Below are positions 25,548-33,478 of a stretch of DNA of 64,000 nucleotides, piece by piece. The DNA comes from Mycobacterium sp. 852002-40037_SCH5390672. GTDB taxonomy: Bacteria > Actinomycetota > Actinomycetes > Mycobacteriales > Mycobacteriaceae. The stretch covers positions 1-64,000 of the forward strand of contig NZ_LZTA01000014.1 in the NCBI RefSeq assembly GCF_001665875.1, read 5' to 3'. The position numbers were made by a program, and so were the translations under genes. The notes under the pieces are model-generated. The model did not search any database, was not told the DNA's origin, and saw only the letters and a list, made by a program, of their open reading frames with translations. Each line of letters starts with the position of its first letter. Position 1 is the stretch's first letter.

Positions 25548-26962
25548 TCTCCCGGATGCCGCGCGGCAGGCTGGTGGCCGTGACGGCGGTTGTCTTGGTC
25601 GGGCTGATTGTTGCCGGCGCCGCCGTGGTCGTCCGAAACACGTTCTTCGGCCCACGGACGATTACCGCCTTTTTCACCACCGCCACCGCGATCTATCCCC
25701 ATGACGAGGTGCGGGTTTCGGGTGTCAAGGTCGGCAACATCAAATCCATTCAGCCGCAGGGCACACAGGCCAAGATGACCCTTGAGGTCGACCGCGGCGT
25801 GCCCATTCCGGCGGACGCGAAGGCGGTTATCGTCGCCCCGAATCTGGTGGCGGCCCGCTACGTCCAGCTCACACCGGCCTACCGCGATAGTGGGCCGGTC
25901 ATGCACGATGGGGCGGTCATACCGGTTGAGCGCACCGCGGTGCCGGTCGAGTGGGATGAGGTCAAAACCCAGTTGATGCGGCTGGCAACGGATTTGGGGC
26001 CCAAGAGTGGGGTATCGGGCACATCCGTGGGCCGGTTCATCGACAGCGCCGCCAATGCGCTGGACGGCAACGGCGACAAGCTGCGGCAAACACTCGGCCA
26101 ATTGTCAGGCGTGGGCCGGATCCTTGCCAACGGCAGCGGCAACATCGTCGACATCATCAAAAACCTGCAGACCTTCGTCGGCGCGCTGCGCGACAGCAAC
26201 GTCCAGCTCGTGCAGTTCAACGACCGCCTGGCCACGCTCACCAGCGTGGTCAATGACAGCAAATCCGACCTGGACGCGGCGCTGACCGATCTGTCGACGG
26301 CGGTCGGCGAGGTGCGGCGATTCATCGCCGGGACTCGCAACCAGACCAGCGAGCAGATCGCCAGGCTGGCCGATGTCACGCAGAACCTGGTCGATCACCA
26401 CATGGCCCTGGAAAACATTCTGCACACCTCGCCGAACGCGTTCGGCAACTTCTTCAACGACTACAACGCCGACACCGGAACCATCGTCGGAGGATTCGGG
26501 CTGATGAATATGGCGAATCCCACCTGGGGCGGCCAGGTTCTGCTGTCCACTCCGGGCTGCACGCAAATCGGCGCCATCGAGAACATCACCGCGGTCGAAT
26601 CGGGCAAGCTGTGCTCCCTGTTCCTCGGTCCCGGCTTGCGGCAGACCAGCTGGAATAACTCGCCACTTCCCCTCAACCCGTTCATATCCAAGTCGATTGA
26701 CCCGTCCAAGATTCTCTACACCGAACCGCGCCTGGCGCCCGGCGGCGAGGGCCCGAAACCCGGACCACCCGAGATCCCGCCCGCAGTGTCCGCCTACACC
26801 GGCCTGCCGGGTGATCCGGTCGGACCGCCGGGGGCGGTGCCGCCGGCGCGGATACCGGGCGCGGCGATGCCGCTGCCGCCGCCACCGTCGACGCCGATGC
26901 CACCACCACCGGCGCCGACCGTGTCGGGCATGCTGCTGCCAGACGAAGGGCCACAACAATGA
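25544..26962 (+). CDS. mceD: Mce family protein MceD
   Basis: A 472-residue protein starting MISRMPRGRL. The anchor is LVAVTAVVLVGLIVAGAAVVV (about 10-30). The Mce domain contains VRVSGVKVGNIKSI and LVAARYVQLTPAYRDSG. A helical region comes next, then a proline-rich C-terminal tail of about 65 residues (PPPPSTPMPPPPAPTVSG type), presumably exposed in the outer envelope. Overlaps on both sides by 4 nt. Confidence 0.95.
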   Translation: MISRMPRGRLVAVTAVVLVGLIVAGAAVVVRNTFFGPRTITAFFTTATAIYPHDEVRVSGVKVGNIKSIQPQGTQAKMTLEVDRGVPIPADAKAVIVAPNLVAARYVQLTPAYRDSGPVMHDGAVIPVERTAVPVEWDEVKTQLMRLATDLGPKSGVSGTSVGRFIDSAANALDGNGDKLRQTLGQLSGVGRILANGSGNIVDIIKNLQTFVGALRDSNVQLVQFNDRLATLTSVVNDSKSDLDAALTDLSTAVGEVRRFIAGTRNQTSEQIARLADVTQNLVDHHMALENILHTSPNAFGNFFNDYNADTGTIVGGFGLMNMANPTWGGQVLLSTPGCTQIGAIENITAVESGKLCSLFLGPGLRQTSWNNSPLPLNPFISKSIDPSKILYTEPRLAPGGEGPKPGPPEIPPAVSAYTGLPGDPVGPPGAVPPARIPGAAMPLPPPPSTPMPPPPAPTVSGMLLPDEGPQQ

Positions 26963-28278
26963 GGGCCCGGGTAGCGGCTAAGCGGGTATTCGCCACCGGC
27001 TGTTGCGTGGTGTTGACGTCGACGGGATGCGCATTCCACGGCCTGAATTCGCTACCCCTGCCCGGTGCGGTCGGACGGGGGCCGGGGGCCAACATCTACC
27101 ATGTCGAGCTCCCGAATGTCGGGACGATGGAGTCGAATTCGCCGGTGATGGTCGACGACGTCGTCGTCGGCAGTGTCGGTGCGATGAGGGTGCAAGGCTG
27201 GCACGCCGACGTCGAGATCTCGGTCAAGCGCGATGTGGTGGTCCCGGCCAACGTGCTAGCCACCGTCGGTCAGACCAGCCTGCTGGGCTCGATGCATGTG
27301 GAGCTCAATACTCCGCCGGGCCAGCAGGGAAGCGGACGGCTGCAGCCGGGCGCCACCATCCCGCTGAGCCGGTCATCCGCCTACCCGTCGACCGAGCAGA
27401 CGCTGTCGTCGCTGGGCGCGGTCGTCAACGGCGGTGGACTGGGACAGATTGGGGAGGTCATCCACAATTTCTCGGCCGCCCTGTCCGGGCACGAGGGCGC
27501 GGTGCGTGATCTGATCACCCGCCTGGACACGTTCGTCGGAACTCTGGACGACCAGAAAGACAACATCGTCGCCTCCATCCAGGCGCTGAATCGGCTGTCG
27601 GCCACCTTCGCCGACCAACGCGACGTTCTCACCGATGCGCTGCACAAGATACCGCCCGCGCTCGAAGTGTTGGTCAGGGAGCGGCCTCGTCTGACGGCCG
27701 CCCTGGACCACCTTCGCGTGTTCAGCAACACCGCCACCCGGCTGGTCAACGATTCCCAGGCCGACCTGGTCAAGAATCTTAAAAACCTGGAGCCGACTAT
27801 CAAAGCGCTCGCCGACGTCGGACCGGATTTCGGCGCGGCCATCGCGGCGGCGTTCGTGTTCCCGTTCACCCAGAACTTCGTCGACCGAGCGGTCCGAGGC
27901 GACTTCTTCAACCTGCATTTCGATTTCGACATAACGATTCCACGGCTCAAGAAGGGATTGTTCCTGGGGACCCACTGGGGGCAGCTGGATATGCCCGTGC
28001 CACCGGTGCCCGGGGACCCGTATCGCTTCAATTACACGCTCGATCCTTTGCATAACCCGCTGAGGCCACCGTGGATCGATCCCAACGCGTTGCCGCTGCC
28101 CCCACCGCCGCCGGGTGCGGTACCGGGACCTTCGTCGGCTTACGGCCCGTTGCCTGGGCCTCCGCCGGGTGCGGCTCCGCTGCCTGGTCCGCCGCCGGGT
28201 GCGGCCCTGGTGCCTGATGCGGGTCTTGGTCAAACGCCGGCGCCCGCCGACGCGCCTCCGACGGGAGCGGGTGGATAG
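26959..28278 (+). CDS. mceE: Mce family lipoprotein MceE (LprN-like)
   Basis: A 439-residue protein. A short signal peptide ends in a lipobox-like LTSTGC near residue 24, consistent with the MceE subunit of other mce operons being a lipoprotein. The Mce domain (NVGTMESNSPVMVDDVVVGSV...) is followed by a helical region and a repeated Pro/Gly-rich tail of PGPPPGA units (about 380-430). It abuts mceF directly. The lipobox is not perfect: Ser is at -3 where Leu is usual. Confidence 0.93.
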   Translation: MRARVAAKRVFATGCCVVLTSTGCAFHGLNSLPLPGAVGRGPGANIYHVELPNVGTMESNSPVMVDDVVVGSVGAMRVQGWHADVEISVKRDVVVPANVLATVGQTSLLGSMHVELNTPPGQQGSGRLQPGATIPLSRSSAYPSTEQTLSSLGAVVNGGGLGQIGEVIHNFSAALSGHEGAVRDLITRLDTFVGTLDDQKDNIVASIQALNRLSATFADQRDVLTDALHKIPPALEVLVRERPRLTAALDHLRVFSNTATRLVNDSQADLVKNLKNLEPTIKALADVGPDFGAAIAAAFVFPFTQNFVDRAVRGDFFNLHFDFDITIPRLKKGLFLGTHWGQLDMPVPPVPGDPYRFNYTLDPLHNPLRPPWIDPNALPLPPPPPGAVPGPSSAYGPLPGPPPGAAPLPGPPPGAALVPDAGLGQTPAPADAPPTGAGG

Positions 28279-30033
28279 ATGCTGACGCGCTTCGTTCGTA
28301 TCCAGCTAGGGATCTTCGCGGTTGTCGGGACTATTGGCATCATCGCAATGGTCCTCTTCTACATTCAAGCGCCGACCCTGCTGGGCATCGGCCGGATGAC
28401 GGTGACGCTGGAGCTGCCGGCCACCGGCGGCCTGTACCGGTTTTCGAACGTGACCTACCGTGGGGTTCAGCTCGGCAAGGTCACCTCGGTGGGTTTGACG
28501 CCGACCGGCGCGAAAGCGACTCTGTCGCTTAGCACTTCACCGAAGGTCCCGGCAGACCTGACAGCGCAGGTGCTCAGTGTCTCCGCGGTGGGTGAACAGT
28601 ATGTGGATCTGCGGCCCAAGACCAATTCGGCGCCCTACCTGCACGACGGCTCAGTTATCGCCGTGCGCGACACGACGATTCCGCAGCCGGTCGGGCCGAT
28701 GCTCGAGCAGCTCAACGCGTTGGTCGGCAGCATCCCGAAGACCAAACTCGGCCAATTGCTCGACGAGACGTTCCAGGGCTTCAACGGCTCCGGTTACGAC
28801 CTGGGGTCACTGATCGATTCCTCGAAGACGCTGTCCCGCGACGCCAACGGCGTCGTCGATCGCACCCGAGCCCTCACCGAAGACACCGGGCCGCTGCTGG
28901 ATACCCAGGCGCGCACCACCGATTCGATCAGAACGTGGGCGCGTAGCTTCGCCGGCATCTCGGATGTGTTGGTGAACAACGATTCTCACTTTCGCACTAT
29001 CTTGGAGAAAGGTCCTGACGCGGCGAACGAGGCGTCCCGGCTTCTCGAACAAATCAAACCGACGCTGCCGGTGTTGCTCGCCAACCTGACCACTATCGGG
29101 CAGATCGGCGTCACCTACCACCCCTCGATCGAGCAGCTGCTGGTGTTGCTGCCGTCGGGGGTTGCTATCGAGCAGGCCGCTCAGGGTGAAAACCATCCCG
29201 ACGGTAGGGCTTACGGCGACTTCGCCGCCACGGTCGACGATCCGCCTATTTGCACGGTCGGCTTCATGCCACCCAACACGTGGCGTTCCCCGGACGACCT
29301 CACCGACATCGACACACCGGACGGGTTGTATTGCAAACTCCCGCAGGATTCACCGATCGGAGTTCGCGGTGCCCGCAACTATCCCTGCATGGGTCACCCG
29401 GGTAAGCGCGCACCGACCGTCGAAATCTGCAACAGCGACAAGCCGTACATGCCGCTGGCGATGCGCCAGCACACCCTCGGTCCCTATCCGCTGGATCCGA
29501 ATCTGCTAGCCCAGGGCGTCCCGCCCGATGACCGGATCACCACCAATGACAGGATCTTCGGCCCGGTGCAGGGAACGCCGCTACCGCCGGGGGCGGTGCC
29601 GCGCGGCGCACCGGCGGGGCCCCGCGGGGAAAATCCACCGCCGGGCACGGCTGGGGCCGCTGTTCCCCCCGTGCCGTCGTCGGGACCAGTGCTGGCGCCG
29701 ATGTCGAGAATGTCGGCGGACCTTCCGCCCATAGCGCCACTCGATGTCCCTGCGGCGGGAGAACTTCCCTCGCCGCCCGCCGCGCCGGCCCCGCCTCCAG
29801 CCCCGACCATTCCTCCCGATCCCGCGACGGCCGACACGGCCGGCGGCGGAGGACCCCAGGCTGCGCCAAGCGCGTTCGGCGCCAACGCATCTAAGCCCGC
29901 GCCCTCGGTGGTGGTGGCAAAGTACGATCCGCGCACCGGTCGTTATGTCGGTCCGGACGGGAAGTTGTACCAGCAGTCGGATCTCGTTGCTCCGAAAGCG
30001 CCCAGGACATGGAAGGACATGCTTCCCACCTGA
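28279..30033 (+). CDS. mceF: Mce family protein MceF
   Basis: A 584-residue last Mce subunit, starting MLTRFVRIQLGIFAVVG one base after the mceE stop. Anchor about 9-28; Mce domain with VTYRGVQLGKVTSVGL and VSAVGEQYVDLRPK. The conserved MceF C-terminal region follows (DGLYCKLPQDSPIGVRGARNYPCM, cysteine-containing), then a long Pro/Ala/Gly-rich tail. It ends with YDPRTGRYVGPDGKLYQQSDL, the usual MceF terminus. Convergent with the secreted-protein gene, 56 bp away. Confidence 0.95.
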   Translation: MLTRFVRIQLGIFAVVGTIGIIAMVLFYIQAPTLLGIGRMTVTLELPATGGLYRFSNVTYRGVQLGKVTSVGLTPTGAKATLSLSTSPKVPADLTAQVLSVSAVGEQYVDLRPKTNSAPYLHDGSVIAVRDTTIPQPVGPMLEQLNALVGSIPKTKLGQLLDETFQGFNGSGYDLGSLIDSSKTLSRDANGVVDRTRALTEDTGPLLDTQARTTDSIRTWARSFAGISDVLVNNDSHFRTILEKGPDAANEASRLLEQIKPTLPVLLANLTTIGQIGVTYHPSIEQLLVLLPSGVAIEQAAQGENHPDGRAYGDFAATVDDPPICTVGFMPPNTWRSPDDLTDIDTPDGLYCKLPQDSPIGVRGARNYPCMGHPGKRAPTVEICNSDKPYMPLAMRQHTLGPYPLDPNLLAQGVPPDDRITTNDRIFGPVQGTPLPPGAVPRGAPAGPRGENPPPGTAGAAVPPVPSSGPVLAPMSRMSADLPPIAPLDVPAAGELPSPPAAPAPPPAPTIPPDPATADTAGGGGPQAAPSAFGANASKPAPSVVVAKYDPRTGRYVGPDGKLYQQSDLVAPKAPRTWKDMLPT

Positions 30034-30089
30034 ATTCGCCCTGAGATGAAGCGGCCCGAGGGCGGGGCGATGAAGCTACGACCGCGCGG

Positions 30090-30611
30090 TCAGGAGAGCT
30101 GGTCCAGGCGCAACGGCATCGTGATGTCAAGCCACTGGTTTTGCCCGCAGGCGCCGCTGGGGCCGACTGTCTTGTCCTTGCCCGAGAGGACCCGCGATCC
30201 GATTTGGAATCCACCATTGTCGTTCACCGGGTAGAAAAAGAATTGCTGCTGCCCGGGGAACGCGGAACCGTCCTCGCACCGCTCCCAGTCCGGCACTTCG
30301 CGCCTCACCTTCCACATCTCCCCATCTTTCATATATAGGGGTGCGCTCCATCCCTGGTCGCTCGTCACCGTGCCATGGCATTCCAAGGTCGACTCGCACG
30401 ACGAGCTGATGGTCCATACTTGGTAGACCGTCGGTTCGCCGAAGTACTGGTCATTTCTCTGGGCCCAATCGCCAATGGACGTGGCGCGGAAAGTCCCGTT
30501 GAGGGCCACGTCTTCCTTGGTTATTGCCTGGGCTGGGGATGCAGTGCTCAAACCGCCGAATGCAGTGGCGGCCACCAGCGTTGCGGTGGTGAATGTTTTG
30601 ACTGAACGCAT
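30090..30611 (-). CDS. secreted hypothetical protein
   Basis: A 173-residue protein starting MRSVKTFTTATL with a Sec signal peptide ending in ASPAQA (about residue 29). The mature part is rich in Trp and has four to six cysteines (SSCESTLEC, ERCEDG, GACGQ). A VPDWERCEDGSAFPGQQQFF segment recalls a family of mycobacterial exported proteins of unknown function. The overall pattern is like the protein at 14150. The Mam pair lies upstream in the same direction (131-bp gap). The start is placed at the ATG with GAGGAGC upstream. Confidence 0.8.
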   Translation of the reverse strand: MRSVKTFTTATLVAATAFGGLSTASPAQAITKEDVALNGTFRATSIGDWAQRNDQYFGEPTVYQVWTISSSCESTLECHGTVTSDQGWSAPLYMKDGEMWKVRREVPDWERCEDGSAFPGQQQFFFYPVNDNGGFQIGSRVLSGKDKTVGPSGACGQNQWLDITMPLRLDQLS

Positions 30612-30641
30612 CAGGTGCTCCTCGAAGCGCGTAATCCGAGA

Positions 30642-30654
30642 GTGCCAATGGCAC
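30642..30654. promoter_or_regulatory. 13-bp perfect palindrome upstream of a secreted-protein gene
   Basis: GTGCCA-A-TGGCAC is a perfect inverted repeat centred 37 bp upstream of the start at 30611. It is a candidate operator; no binding protein is indicated. Confidence 0.35.
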
Positions 30655-30742
30655 CGTTTCACCGTCGGTTGCGGCGTTCTCGAGCGATGACGTTACACCG
30701 CTTCGGCCCGCCAGTTAACGGTTAGGACAAGATCTGCCGCGC

Positions 30743-31381
30743 TCATCCGGATGGGTCGAATTTCGCGATCAGCCAGGAACCGTTGACTTTTGTCAGGGTG
30801 ACCAGGACGCTGCTCTGCGTGTTCTCGGGATCCTTCTTCTTCAGGCTTTTCGTGGTCTGGTCGACGAAAACCAGCACGACGGCCGAATCCGGATGCAATT
30901 CCGAGACTGCGGCCCGAATCACCTTGGCGGACGCCGTCAGTTGTCCCTTCTGCGCCGTCGGCGCGACGACATCGTCGCTGAATTTGCTGTAATAGGCCAG
31001 AAGGTCGCCGGTAAGATGTGATTTCGCGTTGTTGAAATCGCGGTTCAAATGGTCGTAGGAATACGACAACACCGCCACGGCGCCATCTGATGCGGCCTGG
31101 ATTGCCCGGTGCGCCGCCGCGTCGCCGACCTGCCGATCCGGCCGGTACAGGATGAAGTACACGCCGGCAGCGACTCCCACGGCGGCAATAACCAACGTTG
31201 TCGCGACTATCGAACGCCACCTTGCCAAATACCGTCGGGCCCGGCGCCGAAGGGCTGCCCGCCGGCGCAAGCGTGCCGGTCTCTCGCCAGCGGGCGCCGG
31301 TCCGTCCTCGGCGGGTGAACTAGGGGCGCCGTCAATCGCCTTTTCGGCGCCGTCCAGCGACGAGCCAGGTTCGACAGTCAT
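30743..31381 (-). CDS. Mce-associated membrane protein (Mam), shorter partner
   Basis: A 212-residue protein. An Ala/Pro-rich cytoplasmic part ends in a strongly basic stretch (RARRYLARWR), then one membrane helix (STIVATTLVIAAVGVAAGVYFIL region) and the extracytoplasmic Mam domain: SYSYDHLNRDFNNAKSHLTGDLLAYYSKFS, AVVLVFVDQTTKS, NGSWLIAKFDPSG. It parallels the protein at 12641 almost segment by segment. It overlaps the longer Mam by 4 nt and is the natural partner set of the mce operon that ends at 30033. Confidence 0.88.
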   Translation of the reverse strand: MTVEPGSSLDGAEKAIDGAPSSPAEDGPAPAGERPARLRRRAALRRRARRYLARWRSIVATTLVIAAVGVAAGVYFILYRPDRQVGDAAAHRAIQAASDGAVAVLSYSYDHLNRDFNNAKSHLTGDLLAYYSKFSDDVVAPTAQKGQLTASAKVIRAAVSELHPDSAVVLVFVDQTTKSLKKKDPENTQSSVLVTLTKVNGSWLIAKFDPSG

Positions 31382-32187
31382 CGCAGGAAATCAACTTTCG
31401 ACATCTTGAGCCGGCCGCCGTCGCGGTCCAGGTTGACGCTGAGCCGAAACAAGGCCGGTGGCGGTTTGGCGTTATCCGGTCCAATGGGATCGGTTTTCGC
31501 CGCCACAAGCACGACTCCCGAATTGTCGCTCAACGACTCGACGGCGACGGCTTCGATGGTGACCTTGGTGCCGACCTTGGTGTCCTCGGCCTTCTTGACC
31601 ATCAGGGTCGACAGCACAGCTAGCTGGTCCTTCTGGTCGCCCGTAGAGGCATCGATCGTGCGCTGGACATCCTCCTTGGCATGATCGGGGTCAATCGACA
31701 TGAAAGCCGTGATCCCTTGCCGGGCGGCTGCACTGAACTCCGCGGCGAGTTGGCGATTATGCATCGCGATGTGGTGCTGCCACACCATGTAGCCGGTGGC
31801 TCCGAGGGAAGCGGAGAAGAGCACCATACCGACGCCGGCGGCTACTGTTTTGCGCCCCGGGCGGCGAAGCCACCGTGGCCGCCCGGGCCGCCGCGGCAGC
31901 CGTAGTCGCGCCCGGGTCGACTTGGCGGGCCGCTGCTCGTCAATTTGGTCGGCGTCCGCGTTCGCGTCCCCGGTTTCGGCTGTCCCGCGCAGTTTTAAGA
32001 GGCGTTCCCGAGCCGCCGCGGCGCGCGCCTCAGCCTCGGCAACTTCGTCTTCTGTGTCTACTTTCGAGATGGGCGCTGCGGTGTTGGCGGCCGACTGTGT
32101 TTCGTCCGATTTGGTCACCTCCGCCGGGCCATCACAATGGTCGGCGTCAGGCCCCTCTGGATCGTGCACGGAGAATGAGCTTATCAC
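31378..32187 (-). CDS. Mce-associated membrane protein (Mam), longer partner
   Basis: A 269-residue protein. The N-terminal 75 residues are acidic with an Ala/Glu/Arg helix (AEAEARAAAARERLLKLRG). A proline/arginine-rich linker (RLPRRPGRPRWLRRPGRK) comes next, one membrane helix (VAAGVGMVLFSASLGATGYMVW), and the Mam domain with SIDPDHAKEDVQRTIDASTGDQKDQ. Same architecture as the protein at 13210, except that its acidic linker is replaced by the basic Pro/Arg one. Translationally coupled to the shorter Mam. Confidence 0.88.
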   Translation of the reverse strand: MISSFSVHDPEGPDADHCDGPAEVTKSDETQSAANTAAPISKVDTEDEVAEAEARAAAARERLLKLRGTAETGDANADADQIDEQRPAKSTRARLRLPRRPGRPRWLRRPGRKTVAAGVGMVLFSASLGATGYMVWQHHIAMHNRQLAAEFSAAARQGITAFMSIDPDHAKEDVQRTIDASTGDQKDQLAVLSTLMVKKAEDTKVGTKVTIEAVAVESLSDNSGVVLVAAKTDPIGPDNAKPPPALFRLSVNLDRDGGRLKMSKVDFLR

Positions 32188-32313
32188 TTCGGCCTAGCCC
32201 CAACGACGTCACCGTGCGGCCGTAATCATGGGCCTCACATGCGGAAATGCCGGTCTGTCCGGCACCGGGACGCAAGGGGTTGGGGCGGCGCGGTGCCGAC
32301 GGCTGTCCGGTTC

Positions 32314-32338
32314 AGAAGATCTTCTCCAACTAGGAGAA
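32314..32338 (+). promoter_or_regulatory. overlapping inverted repeats covering the Shine-Dalgarno
   Basis: AGAAGATCTTCT (32314-32325) is a perfect palindrome. TTCTCC (32322-32327) can also pair with GGAGAA (32333-32338), which contains the only good Shine-Dalgarno of the next gene. The two pairings share TTCT, so they exclude one another. Confidence 0.35.
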
Positions 32339-32350
32339 TTTTCTTTTCAG

Positions 32351-32770
32351 GTGTGGCAGAGTAATCGGGTGCGATCGATCGTGGCCCTGGTTGCCGTATT
32401 GCTCGGCGCCGGTGTGCTGGCGGCACCGCAAGCTTCGGCCGGACCGAGTGTCTGCGACTACCCCGCCTGCACCCCGGGCATCATGCCGCACCAGGTTTTA
32501 GGCGCCCCGTGCGACAACACCAGCTATTACGCCTTCGGTGTCGCGGACGGTTATGTCTCCTTCGCCTCGGAGCCCGGACGGTTGATGTTCTGCGGCTCGC
32601 CCAGGCGATACCAACCGCGATGGTTCCGCTCACCTCCGATGGCGGGAGTCAAGGACGAAAACGCCGACTGCCAGAACTACCTGAACTACGTCGCGCAGGC
32701 GCCTGATGGTCTGTTCCTGATCTGTATTGCTCACGACGGCATATCGAGCTGGGTCCGCGCCGACACGTAG
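32351..32770 (+). CDS. secreted hypothetical protein, cysteine-containing
   Basis: A 139-residue protein (GTG start, VWQSNRVRSIVALV; an alternative GTG at 32369 would remove six residues). Sec signal peptide: IVALVAVLLGAGVLAAPQASA. The mature part (about 110 residues) has six cysteines (SVCDYPACTPG, APCDNT, MFCGSP, ADCQNY, LICIAH), probably disulfide-bonded. No known domain recognised. A frame extends upstream to 32228, but its first 40 codons do not look coding. Convergent with a TetR gene, 5 bp away. Confidence 0.72.
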   Translation: MWQSNRVRSIVALVAVLLGAGVLAAPQASAGPSVCDYPACTPGIMPHQVLGAPCDNTSYYAFGVADGYVSFASEPGRLMFCGSPRRYQPRWFRSPPMAGVKDENADCQNYLNYVAQAPDGLFLICIAHDGISSWVRADT

Positions 32771-32775
32771 CAGCG

Positions 32776-33378
32776 TCAGTCGCGGGATTTCCGAGGCAGA
32801 CCGAGCAGGCGCCGGCTCAGATCGGTAACACGTTCGAGCAAGGTGTCGTCGTCGATATCGACCACCAGCGGATGCATGACCGCGGTGCTGAGCGCGCCGG
32901 AGAACATGGCGGCCTCGATCCGCCCGTCCAGACCCGCATCGCTCAGCAGCACCTGGTACAGACGGTCCATGAAGAGTTGAAACGGCTTGTGCTCGGCCAG
33001 CAACCGGACGACGACCGGATCGAATTGCAGCGTGCGCACCAACCGGCGGTCGCGCACGGCCATCTCAACCACGCGCACCAACAAGGCATCTCGCGCTTGA
33101 GGACCGTCGTCGTATGCTTCGGCCTCCTCGAGCGCCGGCTCCAGCCGGCCCAGTTCGCGCTCGGTCACGGCGATGACGATCTGCTCCTTGGTTCGGAATT
33201 GGTGGTACACAGCAGCTTTCGTGATCCCGACGGCGTCCGCGATCATCTGCAGTGACGTACCGCTGACACCGTGTGTGGCGATCAGATCCAACGCGGCATC
33301 GAGTACCCGTGTCCGGGCCGGGCTGTGCTCGATGAGCCAGAATTGCTCACCGGTGACCGACTGCCGTGCTGTTCCCAC
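32776..33378 (-). CDS. TetR-family transcriptional regulator
   Basis: A 200-residue regulator. The helix-turn-helix is ALDLIATHGVSGTSLQMIADAVGITKAAVYHQFRTKEQIV (about residues 28-67), followed by an all-helical ligand-binding domain. It is divergent from the membrane-protein/COX3-like operon starting at 33479, and the 100-bp spacer holds an 18-bp perfect palindrome (33410-33427). It most likely represses itself and that operon, with release by an unknown ligand. Confidence 0.92.
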   Translation of the reverse strand: MGTARQSVTGEQFWLIEHSPARTRVLDAALDLIATHGVSGTSLQMIADAVGITKAAVYHQFRTKEQIVIAVTERELGRLEPALEEAEAYDDGPQARDALLVRVVEMAVRDRRLVRTLQFDPVVVRLLAEHKPFQLFMDRLYQVLLSDAGLDGRIEAAMFSGALSTAVMHPLVVDIDDDTLLERVTDLSRRLLGLPRKSRD

Positions 33379-33409
33379 GCACCGAGACTAGACGACGCTA
33401 TTGACCGTG

Positions 33410-33427
33410 GCTAGCCGATCGGCTAGC
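33410..33427. promoter_or_regulatory. 18-bp perfect palindrome, probable TetR operator
   Basis: GCTAGCCGATCGGCTAGC is its own reverse complement. A further half-site ACTAGCCGAG follows at 33435-33444. It lies between the TetR gene and its divergent operon, 31 bp from the TetR start codon. Confidence 0.7.
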
Positions 33428-33478
33428 TTCGCTCACTAGCCGAGTTTCCGTGTGGTTTCGTGCGGGGAAGGAGTACCA

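Noticed and set aside
32228..32350. An upstream extension of the secreted-protein frame to an ATG at 32228
   Set aside because: The extra residues do not look coding, place the signal peptide internally and cover the palindromes; a GTG at 32351 or 32369 gives a normal exported protein.
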